From contig WQSX01000015.1 in the NCBI GenBank assembly GCA_009787625.1, forward strand, positions 1 to 56,974: a stretch of DNA of 56,974 nt, given 5' to 3'. The position numbers and the translations under genes are program-made. Of this stretch, positions 29,307-38,023 are shown in pieces. Under the pieces are notes generated by a model. The model saw only the letters and a list, made by a program, of their open reading frames with translations. It made no database searches and had not been told where the DNA came from. Numbering within the stretch: the stretch's first letter is position 1; every line of letters begins with the position of its first letter. This stretch comes from Oscillospiraceae bacterium (GTDB lineage: Bacteria > Bacillota > Clostridia > Oscillospirales > Oscillospiraceae).

Positions 29307-30233
29307 TTAGCTGTTCCCTCCTTCCGGTGGTGCGCTACGTTGGATTGGAGGTCTGCCTTCTTGCGAGCCGCCTGCGGGTCTTGGTCCTCTGTCGCCACGA
29401 TTGTAGCCACCGCCCTGTTGCGGTCCTTTATTGTCACGGTTATAACCGCCACCGCCGCCCGGACCTCTGTTGTCACGGTTGTAACCACCTCCGCCGCCCG
29501 GACCTCTGTTGTTGTAGCCGCCTCTATCTCCACCTCGACCTCTGTCGCGGCGGTCTCTGGGTGGTTTTGTCATATCCATAGTGCGTGGTGTTGTACGTAG
29601 TGTTTGGCTGAGTATTTCGCCGTTGTATACCCATACTTTAACGCCGATACGCCCATAGGTTGTGGCAGCTTCGGCGAAGCCGTATTCGATGTCTGCTCTG
29701 AGTGTTTGGAGTGGTATTGTTCCCTCGTGATATGCTTCACTTCTTGCAATTTCTGCACCGCCGAGTCTTCCTGATACCATAACTTTTATACCGCGAACGC
29801 CAAGGCGCATTGCTCTGCTCATTGCATTTTTCATCGCTCTGCGGAATCCTATACGTTTTTCCAGTTTTGCAGCGATGCCCTCTGCTATAAGTTGTGCGTT
29901 TGTGTCAGGATTTTTGACTTCAACGATTGAAATTGCAACGGGTTTACTGATTCTCTTTTCGAGTTCCAAACGAAGCCTTTCAATCTCTGCGCCACCTTTA
30001 CCGATTATGACACCGGGGCGTGAGCAGTGGATGAATATTTTGACTTTTGCGTTGTCGCGTTCGATTTCAATTTTCGGAACGCCTGCAGAAAAGAGCAGTG
30101 CTTTGAGGTGTTTGCGAATGTTGTAGTCTTCAACTATTAGATCTCCGACTTTATCTTCGCGGGCATACCAACGAGAATCCCAGTCTTTTATGACGCCTAC
30201 TCTAAAGCCATGCGGATTAACTTTTTGTCCCAT
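29307..30233 (-). CDS. rpsC: 30S ribosomal protein S3 with Gly/Asn/Arg-rich C-terminal tail
   Basis: 308 residues, about 85 longer than typical S3. The first 220 residues are normal: [21 protein letters not shown], the KH domain with [17 protein letters not shown], and the C-terminal S3 domain. From about residue 225 there is a low-complexity tail: [10 protein letters not shown], then three 13-residue repeats of the type GGGGYNRDN(R/K)GP, ending [10 protein letters not shown]. The repeats are near-identical in DNA (39-bp period, about 29400-29520). Such RGG-like tails bind RNA in other proteins; here it would sit by the mRNA entry site. Confidence 0.96.
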   Translation of the reverse strand: MGQKVNPHGFRVGVIKDWDSRWYAREDKVGDLIVEDYNIRKHLKALLFSAGVPKIEIERDNAKVKIFIHCSRPGVIIGKGGAEIERLRLELEKRISKPVAISIVEVKNPDTNAQLIAEGIAAKLEKRIGFRRAMKNAMSRAMRLGVRGIKVMVSGRLGGAEIARSEAYHEGTIPLQTLRADIEYGFAEAATTYGRIGVKVWVYNGEILSQTLRTTPRTMDMTKPPRDRRDRGRGGDRGGYNNRGPGGGGGYNRDNRGPGGGGGYNRDNKGPQQGGGYNRGDRGPRPAGGSQEGRPPIQRSAPPEGGNS

Positions 30234-30242
30234 ACTGTTCTC

Positions 30243-30587
30243 CTATTCCTTCTCTGCGACTACGATAGTGATATGTGATGTTCTTTTGAAAATCCTGTGT
30301 GCTCTTCCGCGACCTACTGCTCTGATTCTTTTGAGTGTCGGACCGGGGTTTGCGTATGTTTCTGAAACAAACAGATTATCAGGATCCATTTCGTGGTTGT
30401 TCTCTGCATTTGCGACTGCGCTGTTTAAAAGTTTAATCATAACTTCTGAAGCGGCTTTTGGTGTTTGCATAAGTATCGCTCTTGCGAGTCCTGTATCTTT
30501 GCCTCTTATAAGGTCGCAGACTATTTTGACCTTACGCGGCGAGATGCGCACGAATTTTGAATGTGCCTTCGCTACTTTGGTACTCAT
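30243..30587 (-). CDS. rplV: 50S ribosomal protein L22
   Basis: 114 residues, lines the exit tunnel. [24 protein letters not shown] and the hairpin end [18 protein letters not shown] are diagnostic. Confidence 0.97.
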   Translation of the reverse strand: MSTKVAKAHSKFVRISPRKVKIVCDLIRGKDTGLARAILMQTPKAASEVMIKLLNSAVANAENNHEMDPDNLFVSETYANPGPTLKRIRAVGRGRAHRIFKRTSHITIVVAEKE

Positions 30588-30599
30588 TTTCTGCTCCTC

Positions 30600-30872
30600 C
30601 TACTTCGATGTTTTGCTACCGGCATGACCGCGATATGTGCGTGTCGGTGCAAACTCTCCGAGTTTATGTCCTACCATGTCCTCAGTGACGTAGACCGGTA
30701 CATGGCGTCTGCCATCGTGAACTGCGATTGTATGACCAACGAATGTTGGGAATATGGTGCTTGCGCGTGACCAAGTTTTGAGCGCTTTTTTATTTCCCGA
30801 GCTGTTCATTTCATCAATGCGCTTGATGAGTTCCGGTGCAGCAAAGGGGCCTTTTTTAACACTTCTACTCAT
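30600..30872 (-). CDS. rpsS: 30S ribosomal protein S19
   Basis: 90 residues: [38 protein letters not shown] and [16 protein letters not shown]. Confidence 0.97.
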   Translation of the reverse strand: MSRSVKKGPFAAPELIKRIDEMNSSGNKKALKTWSRASTIFPTFVGHTIAVHDGRRHVPVYVTEDMVGHKLGEFAPTRTYRGHAGSKTSK

Positions 30873-30887
30873 ATTCAGTTCCCCTTT

Positions 30888-31724
30888 CTATTTCTTACCA
30901 CGACGTTTGACTATGTATTTGTTATTTGGATTTTTAACTTTTCTGGTTTTATAACCAAGAGTTGGCTTACCCCAAGGTGTTACAGGTCCGGGGCGTCCAA
31001 TTGGAGCCTTACCCTCACCACCGCCGTGCGGGTGGTCTACCGGATTCATCGCCGAGCCGCGAACTGTCGGACGAAATCCCATATGGCGCTTACGTCCGGC
31101 TTTACCGATGTGGATGTTTTGGTGGTCAGTGTTTCCGACTTGGCCGATTGTCGCCATACAGTTACTGCGAACCAGTCTGTGCTCACCTGACGGCATTCTG
31201 ATTTGAGCCATAACGCCTTCTCTTGCCATGAGCTGAGCTGCTGTTCCGGCTCCGCGGACGAGCTGGCCGCCTTTTCCGGGGTGGAGCTCGATGTTATGTA
31301 TAACTGTACCAACAGGTATTGATGTGATTGGCAGTGCGTTTCCGGGTTTGATATCGGCAGAGCTTGATGAGATTACCGAATCGCCTTGACCCAGTCCCGC
31401 AGGTGCGATGATGTAGCGAAGTTCGCCGTCTTCATACTCGATGAGTGCGATGTTTGCGCTACGGTTGGGGTCATATTCTAAGCGCAGAACTTTTCCGGGC
31501 ACATCAAACTTGTTGCGCTTGAAGTCGATGATTCTGTACTTTCTGCGATTTCCGCCGCCCCTGTGGCGAACTGTGATACGACCGTAGTTGTTTCTGCCTG
31601 AATTCTTCTTCAGAACTTCAGTGAGACTACGTTCGGGTTTTGCTCTTTTATCTACTCCGTCAAAACCTGAAACTGTCATATGCCTTCTTGACGGGGTGGT
31701 GGGTTTAAATGATCTTACAGGCAT
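30888..31724 (-). CDS. rplB: 50S ribosomal protein L2
   Basis: 278 residues, essential for peptidyl transferase assembly. [29 protein letters not shown], and the conserved late segment [20 protein letters not shown] with the key His. Confidence 0.97.
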   Translation of the reverse strand: MPVRSFKPTTPSRRHMTVSGFDGVDKRAKPERSLTEVLKKNSGRNNYGRITVRHRGGGNRRKYRIIDFKRNKFDVPGKVLRLEYDPNRSANIALIEYEDGELRYIIAPAGLGQGDSVISSSSADIKPGNALPITSIPVGTVIHNIELHPGKGGQLVRGAGTAAQLMAREGVMAQIRMPSGEHRLVRSNCMATIGQVGNTDHQNIHIGKAGRKRHMGFRPTVRGSAMNPVDHPHGGGEGKAPIGRPGPVTPWGKPTLGYKTRKVKNPNNKYIVKRRGKK

Positions 31725-31773
31725 TGTTTAGATTCCTCCCTGTTTATTTCTCAACTTGAAAGTTTAAAATATG

Positions 31774-32070
31774 TTACATTAGACCTTCAAAGAATTCTAT
31801 TGTTTTTGAGCTCTCTGTTAGTCTGATGACTGCTTTTTTCCAGTCTTTTCTCTTACCTGTCGGGTAGCGGCCTTGACGTTTTGCTTTGCCTTTCATGTTG
31901 AGCGTCGTAACTTTTGAGACTTCAACTTCAAACAGGTCTTCAATTGCCTTTTTGATTTCTATTTTGTTTGCAGACGGAGCCACTTCAAACACGTACTTTT
32001 TGAGGTCAACATGCTCGGTGCTCTGTTCGGAGATAATCGGCCGCAAAATAATATCACTTGCTGTTTTCAT
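31774..32070 (-). CDS. rplW: 50S ribosomal protein L23
   Basis: 98 residues, docking site for trigger factor and SRP at the exit. DIILRPIISEQST and KAKRQGRYPTGKRKDWKKAVI. The ATG shares a base with the rplD stop (TAATG). Confidence 0.97.
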   Translation of the reverse strand: MKTASDIILRPIISEQSTEHVDLKKYVFEVAPSANKIEIKKAIEDLFEVEVSKVTTLNMKGKAKRQGRYPTGKRKDWKKAVIRLTESSKTIEFFEGLM

Positions 32071-32693
32071 TATGCGTATACCTCCTCAATTTTTGGAAGT
32101 GCCGCTTTGTCAACGATGAATGTTGTGGCATTCATGATATCGTATGTGCTCAGAAGTGTGGCGAAAGTGGTTGTGACACCGGGGATGTTTCTGGCACTGA
32201 GTACGACGTTGTTATCCGGCTCTTTTGTAACAACTACAGCTTTGCCGTCTACGCCGATCGCTGCGAGGAACTTAGCAAAGTCTTTAGTTTTGATATCTTT
32301 CATCTTTAGTTTGTCAACTACGATGATTGAGTCTCCCGCCGCTTTAAGTGACAGGGCTGATTTCAGTGCAAGCCTTCTGTACTTTTTATTCAGCGAGTAG
32401 CGGTAACTGCGGGGCTTGGGAGCAAACGCAACACCACCGTGTGTGTAGTGCGGAGTGCTGATAGAGCCTTGACGTGCTCTGCCCGTACCCTTTTGACGAT
32501 GCGGTTTTCTGCCACCACCGCTGACTTCAGCGCGTGTGAGCGCAGATTGTGTGCCTTGTCTTTTATTTGCAAGATGGTTCTTGACTACGGCGTGAATTGC
32601 CGCCGTGTTTGGCTTGATTCCAAATACAGCTTCGGAGAGTTCAACCTCGCCTACAACTTTGCCTTTCATGTCGTGTACTTTTATCGCTGGCAT
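32070..32693 (-). CDS. rplD: 50S ribosomal protein L4
   Basis: 207 residues. The loop segment VSGGGRKPHRQKGTGRARQG reaches into the tunnel. In other bacteria L4 autoregulates the S10 operon; whether that holds here is open. Confidence 0.97.
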   Translation of the reverse strand: MPAIKVHDMKGKVVGEVELSEAVFGIKPNTAAIHAVVKNHLANKRQGTQSALTRAEVSGGGRKPHRQKGTGRARQGSISTPHYTHGGVAFAPKPRSYRYSLNKKYRRLALKSALSLKAAGDSIIVVDKLKMKDIKTKDFAKFLAAIGVDGKAVVVTKEPDNNVVLSARNIPGVTTTFATLLSTYDIMNATTFIVDKAALPKIEEVYA

Positions 32694-32728
32694 AATAGGT
32701 ATCTTCCTTTCCTATCGTTAATTAGGTG

Positions 32729-33364
32729 TTACGCGTTCTTGACTGTGTTTTTCAGGTATACAATGCCTTGTCTCGGTCCGGGTACTGCGCCTCTGACGGC
32801 TATCATGTTTCTCTCCGGGTCTACCTTTACTACGTCAAGGTTTTGTACTGTAACTTGTTCGTTACCCATTTGTCCTGCGCCTATCTTGCCTTTGAAGATT
32901 CTTGCAGGGTCTGTTCCGGCTCCCATGGAACCTGCGTGTCTGTGAACCGGGCCACCACCGTGTGATGTGGCTGTTCTGCTTGCACCGTGGCGCTTTATGA
33001 CACCTGAGAAGCCTTTACCGCGCGATATGCCTGTGATGTCTACTTTGTCGCCCTCTGCGAACACATCGGCTTTTAGCTCGTCGCCTACATTATATGTAGA
33101 AGTGTCGTCCAGACGGAATTCTTTGAGATGTTTTTTCGGTGCAACTCCGGCTTTTTTGATGTGTCCGAGTCTTGGTTTTGTGAGCCTGCGCTCTTTGACA
33201 TCTTGGTAGCCGATTTGAATTGCTTCATATCCGTCGTTTTCCATTGTTTTCTTTTGTGTAACCAAGCAGGGACCTGCTTCAATTACTGTAACCGGTATAA
33301 CTTTGCCGTTTTCGTCGAAAATCTGCGTCATTCCGATTTTCTTTCCGATGATCGCTTTGACCAT
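32729..33364 (-). CDS. rplC: 50S ribosomal protein L3
   Basis: 211 residues. IGKKIGMTQIFDENGKVIPVTVIEAGPC at the start (read as two segments), and SHGGGPVHRHAGSMGAGTDP in the loop that reaches the catalytic centre. AGGAGG precedes ATG 33364. Confidence 0.97.
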   Translation of the reverse strand: MVKAIIGKKIGMTQIFDENGKVIPVTVIEAGPCLVTQKKTMENDGYEAIQIGYQDVKERRLTKPRLGHIKKAGVAPKKHLKEFRLDDTSTYNVGDELKADVFAEGDKVDITGISRGKGFSGVIKRHGASRTATSHGGGPVHRHAGSMGAGTDPARIFKGKIGAGQMGNEQVTVQNLDVVKVDPERNMIAVRGAVPGPRQGIVYLKNTVKNA

Positions 33365-33419
33365 TGCTGTTTCCTCCTATAATTGGTTGACTCACTATGG
33401 AACCAACATTATGCACTGT

Positions 33420-33450
33420 GGGGCGGGACACCGAGGACGCCGTCCCCTAC
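33420..33450 (+). repeat. GC-rich dispersed repeat, copy C
   Basis: GGGGCGGGACACCGAGGACG followed by CCGTCCCCTAC, between rplC and rpsJ and in the same orientation as the other copies. Confidence 0.8.
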
Positions 33451-33469
33451 AATTTAATGATTTGCTATT

Positions 33470-33796
33470 TTATAGTTTGATTTCGATTTCTACGCCTGCG
33501 GGGAGTTCGAGAGACATGAGTGATTCTACTGTTTTTTGCGTGGGGCTCATGATGTCTATCAGGCGCTTGTGGGTCAGTCTTTCAAACTGTTCTCTGCTGT
33601 CTTTGTGCTTGTGCACTGAGCGCAGTATTGTAATGATTTCTCTTTTTGTAGGAAGCGGGATTGGACCTGATACTCTTGCTTCTGTCCGTTTTGCTGTTTC
33701 GATGATTGTTGATGCGGCTTGGTCGATGAGCTGGTGGTCGTATGCTTTTAGCCTGATTCTAATCATCTTTTTAGTTGTTGACTTAGTCGCTGCCAT
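33470..33796 (-). CDS. rpsJ: 30S ribosomal protein S10
   Basis: 108 residues, also the NusE partner in antitermination. [47 protein letters not shown] centre and the terminal [17 protein letters not shown] lies upstream of ATG 33796. First gene of the cluster. Confidence 0.97.
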   Translation of the reverse strand: MAATKSTTKKMIRIRLKAYDHQLIDQAASTIIETAKRTEARVSGPIPLPTKREIITILRSVHKHKDSREQFERLTHKRLIDIMSPTQKTVESLMSLELPAGVEIEIKL

Positions 33797-34040
33797 TTTT
33801 TATCCTCCTAAAAATTCTATACACTCTGCCGTGTGTGTCATATTGCCTGATTATTTTAACCGGATTTTCTCCGGTAGAGCCTGCAATGACTACACTTTTT
33901 GAGAATGTAATTTTAGCCGCCCGATTTCACACTGATTTGTCTCATTTTTCCAGCGCCGGACTTGCTCCCCGAAAGTTACCAGGTGGTGCCTGCAATCTCT
34001 CGGTTCTACGCAGGTTTTTCTTACCCTCGCAAAAGGGCGC
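33797..34040 (-). promoter_or_regulatory. Leader of the S10-spc-alpha transcript
   Basis: About 244 nt of untranslated RNA between the predicted start site and rpsJ. It contains a stem ACCGGA/TCCGGT (33859-33875) and G/C-rich segments able to pair (GCACCACCTGGTAAC and GGGGAGCAAGTCCGGCGC). No credible ORF. A long leader before rpsJ fits a ribosomal-protein autoregulatory site, but I cannot match it to a known leader class. Confidence 0.5.
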
Positions 34041-34046
34041 CTGAGT

Positions 34047-34075
34047 AGAATACCAAATGGCGCCCCTATTGTCAA
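34047..34075 (-). promoter_or_regulatory. Promoter of the S10 operon
   Basis: On the minus strand: TTGACA (34070-34075), 17-nt spacer, TATTCT (34047-34052). Confidence 0.8.
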
Positions 34076-34175
34076 CATAAATTTTTGATTTTTTGTAAAT
34101 TTTTTCGAATTTTTTTAAGCTTGTCTTATTTGGCCTTCTTCGTGGGTGGCGAGATTGGGGTTGTGAAGCAGGTTT

Positions 34176-35438
34176 CTATATAAGCCAGGCGGGTACTATC
34201 CATGTGGTGTGCTTTGAGCGTACTGCCGGCCTCAAGTTCTGTCCTTGGTAAATTATACTGCCCATTCCGACGTTCATTCTCATGTGGACCGGCAAATCAT
34301 CACAACCTTCTTCACTTGCAACAGGATAGAGAGCATTAAAATTCTTCGCATTTTCAGATGGATTCACACTCTTTTTAATCTCTATCGGATAAAGCGTCCC
34401 ATCTTTCCAGATAATAAGGTCAATCTCCCTTTTATTGTTGTCCCTGTAATGAAACAGCGGAGGAGTTTTGCCTGTATTGATAAAGCTCTTATATATTTCT
34501 GAGACGACATATGTTTCAAAAAACTCCCCCGACATTGCGCCAGCTTCAAGCACCTCAGGGCTTGACCATTTTGTTAAATGAGCCGCAAGGCCGGTATCCA
34601 TGAAGTACATTTTAGGTGATTTGACAACTCTCTTGAGGGCATTGTTGTGGTACGGCTCTATTAGAAAAACAATTCCGGACGAAACAAGAACAGAAAGCCA
34701 CTGTTTTGCAGTTGGTGCTGACACCCCAACTTCTCTTGCCAAAACTTCATAATTGACAAGACAACCGGTTCTTGCCGCTGCTGCGCGCAAAAAACGGTAA
34801 AATGACAGTTCGTCAGCCACTTGCGTAAGATCTCGTATGTCTCGACTGACATAGGTTTGTATATATGAGGTGAAGTAGTCGTCCAAATCCGTCTCAGGCT
34901 GTTCGTAGAGCTTTGGCATTCCTCCCCTATGAATTCGCTCGAATATTTCAGGGAGTGACATAGGTTGCGCTATTTCAAACCTACCCAGCAAATCTTCTGA
35001 CGATGTTGTAAACGCATTGAATAAGCTACCTGTTATTTCATTATTCGAAAGACCAAACAAATTCAGTATGCCAACACGCCCGGCAAGGCTTTCTGACACA
35101 TTTTTCATCATGTGAAACATCTGAGAACCTGTTAACCAAAAACTGCCATTTCCCTTATTGGTATCTACATACATTTTGATGTACGGCAAAAGCTGTGGCG
35201 CATACTGGATTTCATCTATTAGCACAGGTGGGGAATACCTTTCTAAAAAAGCGGCCGGGTCGTCCATGGCAAATAACTTATTGTCAGGATTGTCCAGCGT
35301 GACATATTTTCGCTCTTGCTCTGCTAAGCGCTTGAGTAATGTCGTTTTGCCTGATTGACGAGGTCCTGTAACAAGCATTACAGGGAATGTTCCCGACACC
35401 TTTTTTGCTGTATCCTCAATTTTGCGCTTGATATACAT
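34176..35438 (-). CDS. AAA ATPase with DUF4143 domain
   Basis: 420 residues. N-terminal AAA_14 ATPase with Walker A GPRQSGKT (about residue 25) and Walker B PVLIDEIQYAP, followed by a sensor-like FWLTGSQMF. The C-terminal DUF4143 part (about 205-380) ends in a PD-(D/E)XK-like core REIDLIIWKDGTLYPIEIKKS. This family is widespread and patchy in gut bacteria and archaea, and its role is unknown; nuclease-like or defence functions have been suggested by the fold. ATG 35438 has AAAGGGGG upstream. It is a single gene between the S10 promoter and the sugar regulon, with a perfect palindrome over its promoter. Confidence 0.88.
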   Translation of the reverse strand: MYIKRKIEDTAKKVSGTFPVMLVTGPRQSGKTTLLKRLAEQERKYVTLDNPDNKLFAMDDPAAFLERYSPPVLIDEIQYAPQLLPYIKMYVDTNKGNGSFWLTGSQMFHMMKNVSESLAGRVGILNLFGLSNNEITGSLFNAFTTSSEDLLGRFEIAQPMSLPEIFERIHRGGMPKLYEQPETDLDDYFTSYIQTYVSRDIRDLTQVADELSFYRFLRAAAARTGCLVNYEVLAREVGVSAPTAKQWLSVLVSSGIVFLIEPYHNNALKRVVKSPKMYFMDTGLAAHLTKWSSPEVLEAGAMSGEFFETYVVSEIYKSFINTGKTPPLFHYRDNNKREIDLIIWKDGTLYPIEIKKSVNPSENAKNFNALYPVASEEGCDDLPVHMRMNVGMGSIIYQGQNLRPAVRSKHTTWIVPAWLI

Positions 35439-35458
35439 TGTACTCGCCCCCTTTTCAA

Positions 35459-35503
35459 CAAATTAAGCTAATCTAAAAAGTTATTTTAGATTAGCTTAAT
35501 TTG
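35459..35503 (-). promoter_or_regulatory. 45-bp perfect palindrome over the ATPase promoter
   Basis: Two 20-bp arms, CAAATTAAGCTAATCTAAAA and its exact complement, separated by 5 nt, 21 bp upstream of the ATPase start. It overlaps the predicted -10 box, so it can be an operator for a dimeric or tetrameric repressor; as RNA it would make a very stable A/U-rich hairpin in the leader. Confidence 0.75.
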
Positions 35504-35516
35504 TTTGGATTGTCAA
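35488..35516 (-). promoter_or_regulatory. Promoter of the AAA/DUF4143 gene
   Basis: On the minus strand: TTGACA (35511-35516), 17-nt spacer, TAATCT (35488-35493). The -35 is perfect; the -10 keeps only the key T-A---T positions and lies within the palindrome. Confidence 0.5.
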
Positions 35517-35611
35517 GTGGAAGTTTGGGAACTATATTATATTGTACAGTTAACGCATTTTTGCAGAAGCTCTGGTTGCAGTGTGGTATACTGAGTATGT
35601 TCACATGAAAA

Positions 35612-36259
35612 CTATTCTCGCAAAATAATCCCGGGCAACTCTTCAAGATCTGTCACCGTATAGGTGGCGCGTACATCTCTTGTGGCATCACCTATGGCTA
35701 CACAATCAAAACCTCCTGCCACGGCGGCCTCTATGCCCGCAAAAGCGTCCTCGACTACTAAGCACTCACCGGGCGAAAGCGAAATTTTGTCAGCAGCCAG
35801 CAAAAAAACTTGTGGGTGTGGTTTTGAAAACTCAATATCATTTCCATCAGTGACAGCGTTAAAAAAAGAGCCAAGTCCGATGCGATCGAGTATAAGGCGT
35901 GCATTTTTGCTGGACGAACCTATAGCAAGTTTGACCCCATTTTCACGCAACTCATGAAGAGTACTCAGCACAGAGGCTGCAACATAACTCTCATCCATTT
36001 GCATTATAAAGTTTTTGTAATGCATATTTTTACTTTCAGAGATACGCAGCTTTTCAGCATTACTGAGAGGGGGCCCGTGGTAGCGCTCTAAAATAATGTC
36101 AAGGCTCTCCATGCGGCTAACTCCGCGAAGGCGGTTATTTATCTCTTCGTCAAAGTAAATGTTCATGGAATCTGCGAGCGATTTCCATGCCTTGTAGTGG
36201 AAATCATCCGTATGGCAAATCACTCCGTCTAAATCAAAGATTACTCCTGCATATCTCAT
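35612..36259 (-). CDS. pgmB: Beta-phosphoglucomutase (HAD superfamily)
   Basis: 215 residues. FDLDGVICHTDDFHYKAW contains the nucleophile Asp pair (DLD). NRLRGVSRMESL is the beta-PGM cap signature, and AIGSSSKNA, KPHPQVFLLAA and VVEDAFAGIEAA complete the HAD core. The enzyme converts beta-hexose 1-phosphate to hexose 6-phosphate. I start at ATG 36259, which overlaps the GH3 stop by 4 bp; translational coupling implies the two act together. A beta-sugar 1-phosphate must come from a phosphorylase, and the NagZ-type GH3 enzyme next door is the candidate source. Last gene of the operon. Confidence 0.88.
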   Translation of the reverse strand: MRYAGVIFDLDGVICHTDDFHYKAWKSLADSMNIYFDEEINNRLRGVSRMESLDIILERYHGPPLSNAEKLRISESKNMHYKNFIMQMDESYVAASVLSTLHELRENGVKLAIGSSSKNARLILDRIGLGSFFNAVTDGNDIEFSKPHPQVFLLAADKISLSPGECLVVEDAFAGIEAAVAGGFDCVAIGDATRDVRATYTVTDLEELPGIILRE

Positions 36260-37956
36260 AGACGCGTATCCCACATTCCGCAAAATGCATCAACCGGGGA
36301 AACACCCTTAAAGTCGGAACGCCCCATGAGCTTGTCGATGAGTGCATTGAGAATTGTGTCTGTTGATGCATAAGTGTTTATAAAAGTCTTAACACGCGGC
36401 ACATCAAGCAGATGATATGGATTTTCCAGTGATATGAAAACTGTAGGTATGCTTTCCATGTATATAGGCACATTAGCGCCAAACGGCATGACCCACTCTA
36501 TACGGATGGTGGTCTGATTGCTGCGGGTGGCAAGATTTGCCACGTACAGCATCAAATCATATTTCTCTGTCATTTCTGAAAATGGCTGCATCATACCTTC
36601 ATATCCTTTTGAGGACTCAAACACGTCAACATCAAAACCTTCACTCTTCAGCGACTCAATAAACTGATTCACAGCACCAACTCGAACGCCATAAGCAAAA
36701 CCTTCCTCCGACTCAATCGGATAAACTAATACACGCTTGTATTTTTCAGGGGAGATAGGCAGCACACCTTTTTCTTCTTTTACCAAAGTGATAGACTCAT
36801 CGGCGCACTCTTTTGCCCAACGCTCATGTTCATCCTTGGCAGGTATCTCACCGCTTGCAACCAATGTTCCGGCAGATTTTTTCTTATGAAGCCCCAGAGC
36901 AGCTTTAAGTCCTAATATTTTAGTTATAGCGTCGTTTAAGCGCTCAGGTGTTATGATGCCGTTTTCCACACCTTTTCTCATGTATGAAAAATCTTCTTCC
37001 ATATTTTTTGTGAACAGAAACATATCGCAACCGCAAGCAATGGTATACGGTACAGCTTTTTCCCGCGGCATGGGAATTGTCATGCCTGCCATAGTGGTGG
37101 CATCTGTAACTACAAGCCCGTTGAACCCCATTTGCTCTTTTAGAAGTGTAGTAACAAGCTCCGGCGCCAGTGATGCAGGCATTATCTCTTCGTCTTTTAT
37201 CCCGGGAACAAGTTTTCGTGAGTATGCAGGCATACTGATATGCCCAATCATAACAGTCATCGCACCTGCATCAATACAGGCTCTGTATGCAGAGCCGAAA
37301 GTGTTATCCCAGTCATCGCAAGACATAGTGTTTACTGATGTGACAAGATGTTGATCTCGCTCATCCACACCGTCACCGGGAAAGTGTTTTATGGAAGCTG
37401 CAATGCCTTCTTTTTGTATAGCCTTAACATATTCCACACCCATGGACTTAACTCTCTCTGGGTCAGAGCCAAATGTGCGTATATTGGTTATTGGGTTGCG
37501 AAAGTTGTAATCAATGTCGATTATTGGTGCAAACGACCAATTGACACCGACAGATGCACCCTCACGCCCGCAAATAGTTCCAAGTCTTGCAGCGGTCTCA
37601 GGCTTATCCGTAGCTGCCACGGCTAGATGAGAACCCATGCTTGTACCTTCCTCAAAGACCCCAACTCCACCACGCTCAAGATTAGCAGCTATGAGCATCG
37701 GGATTTTACTGTTCGTCTGCAAAATCTCGGCAGCCTCTCCGGCTTGCTCAATAGCCATAGGACGGCACATTAGCCCTCCCGGTTTTACATTTTTTGCCAG
37801 TGAGGCAAGTTTTTCCGGTTCAGAGTCGTATGCTATGAGGCAAAAAAGTTGAGAAATTTTCTCTTCCTGCGTCATATTGCGAAGAGTTTCATTGACCCAC
37901 TTAATATCCTCATCGGTTAAATTAAATGGTTTTTCTTTAAGATTATTCATGTTCAT
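36256..37956 (-). CDS. Glycoside hydrolase family 3, NagZ-type
   Basis: 566 residues, no signal peptide, so cytoplasmic. The TIM-barrel domain (about 25-345) has FAPIIDID and KHFPGDGVDERDQH (residues 190-203), which keeps the Asp-x-His pair that NagZ-type enzymes use as acid/base, and GFNGLVVTDATTMAG with the likely nucleophile Asp285. A second domain (about 380-555) follows. Enzymes with this Asp/His dyad act on beta-N-acetylhexosaminides or related beta-glycosides, and some are phosphorylases rather than hydrolases. The second domain makes it longer than plain NagZ. Overlap with pgmB supports a phosphorolytic role, which is inference. It lies 67 bp after the esterase gene. Confidence 0.85.
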   Translation of the reverse strand: MNMNNLKEKPFNLTDEDIKWVNETLRNMTQEEKISQLFCLIAYDSEPEKLASLAKNVKPGGLMCRPMAIEQAGEAAEILQTNSKIPMLIAANLERGGVGVFEEGTSMGSHLAVAATDKPETAARLGTICGREGASVGVNWSFAPIIDIDYNFRNPITNIRTFGSDPERVKSMGVEYVKAIQKEGIAASIKHFPGDGVDERDQHLVTSVNTMSCDDWDNTFGSAYRACIDAGAMTVMIGHISMPAYSRKLVPGIKDEEIMPASLAPELVTTLLKEQMGFNGLVVTDATTMAGMTIPMPREKAVPYTIACGCDMFLFTKNMEEDFSYMRKGVENGIITPERLNDAITKILGLKAALGLHKKKSAGTLVASGEIPAKDEHERWAKECADESITLVKEEKGVLPISPEKYKRVLVYPIESEEGFAYGVRVGAVNQFIESLKSEGFDVDVFESSKGYEGMMQPFSEMTEKYDLMLYVANLATRSNQTTIRIEWVMPFGANVPIYMESIPTVFISLENPYHLLDVPRVKTFINTYASTDTILNALIDKLMGRSDFKGVSPVDAFCGMWDTRL

Positions 37957-38023
37957 AAACTCCTTTACTGGCTAATTACCGGTGAAATAAATTCATTACT
38001 CTCTACTGCACTGTAATTGATTT

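Noticed and set aside
35565..35600. Plus-strand extended -10 (TGGTATACT) after pgmB
   Set aside because: It points into the 3' end of pgmB on the other strand with no plus-strand gene, and lacks a -35.
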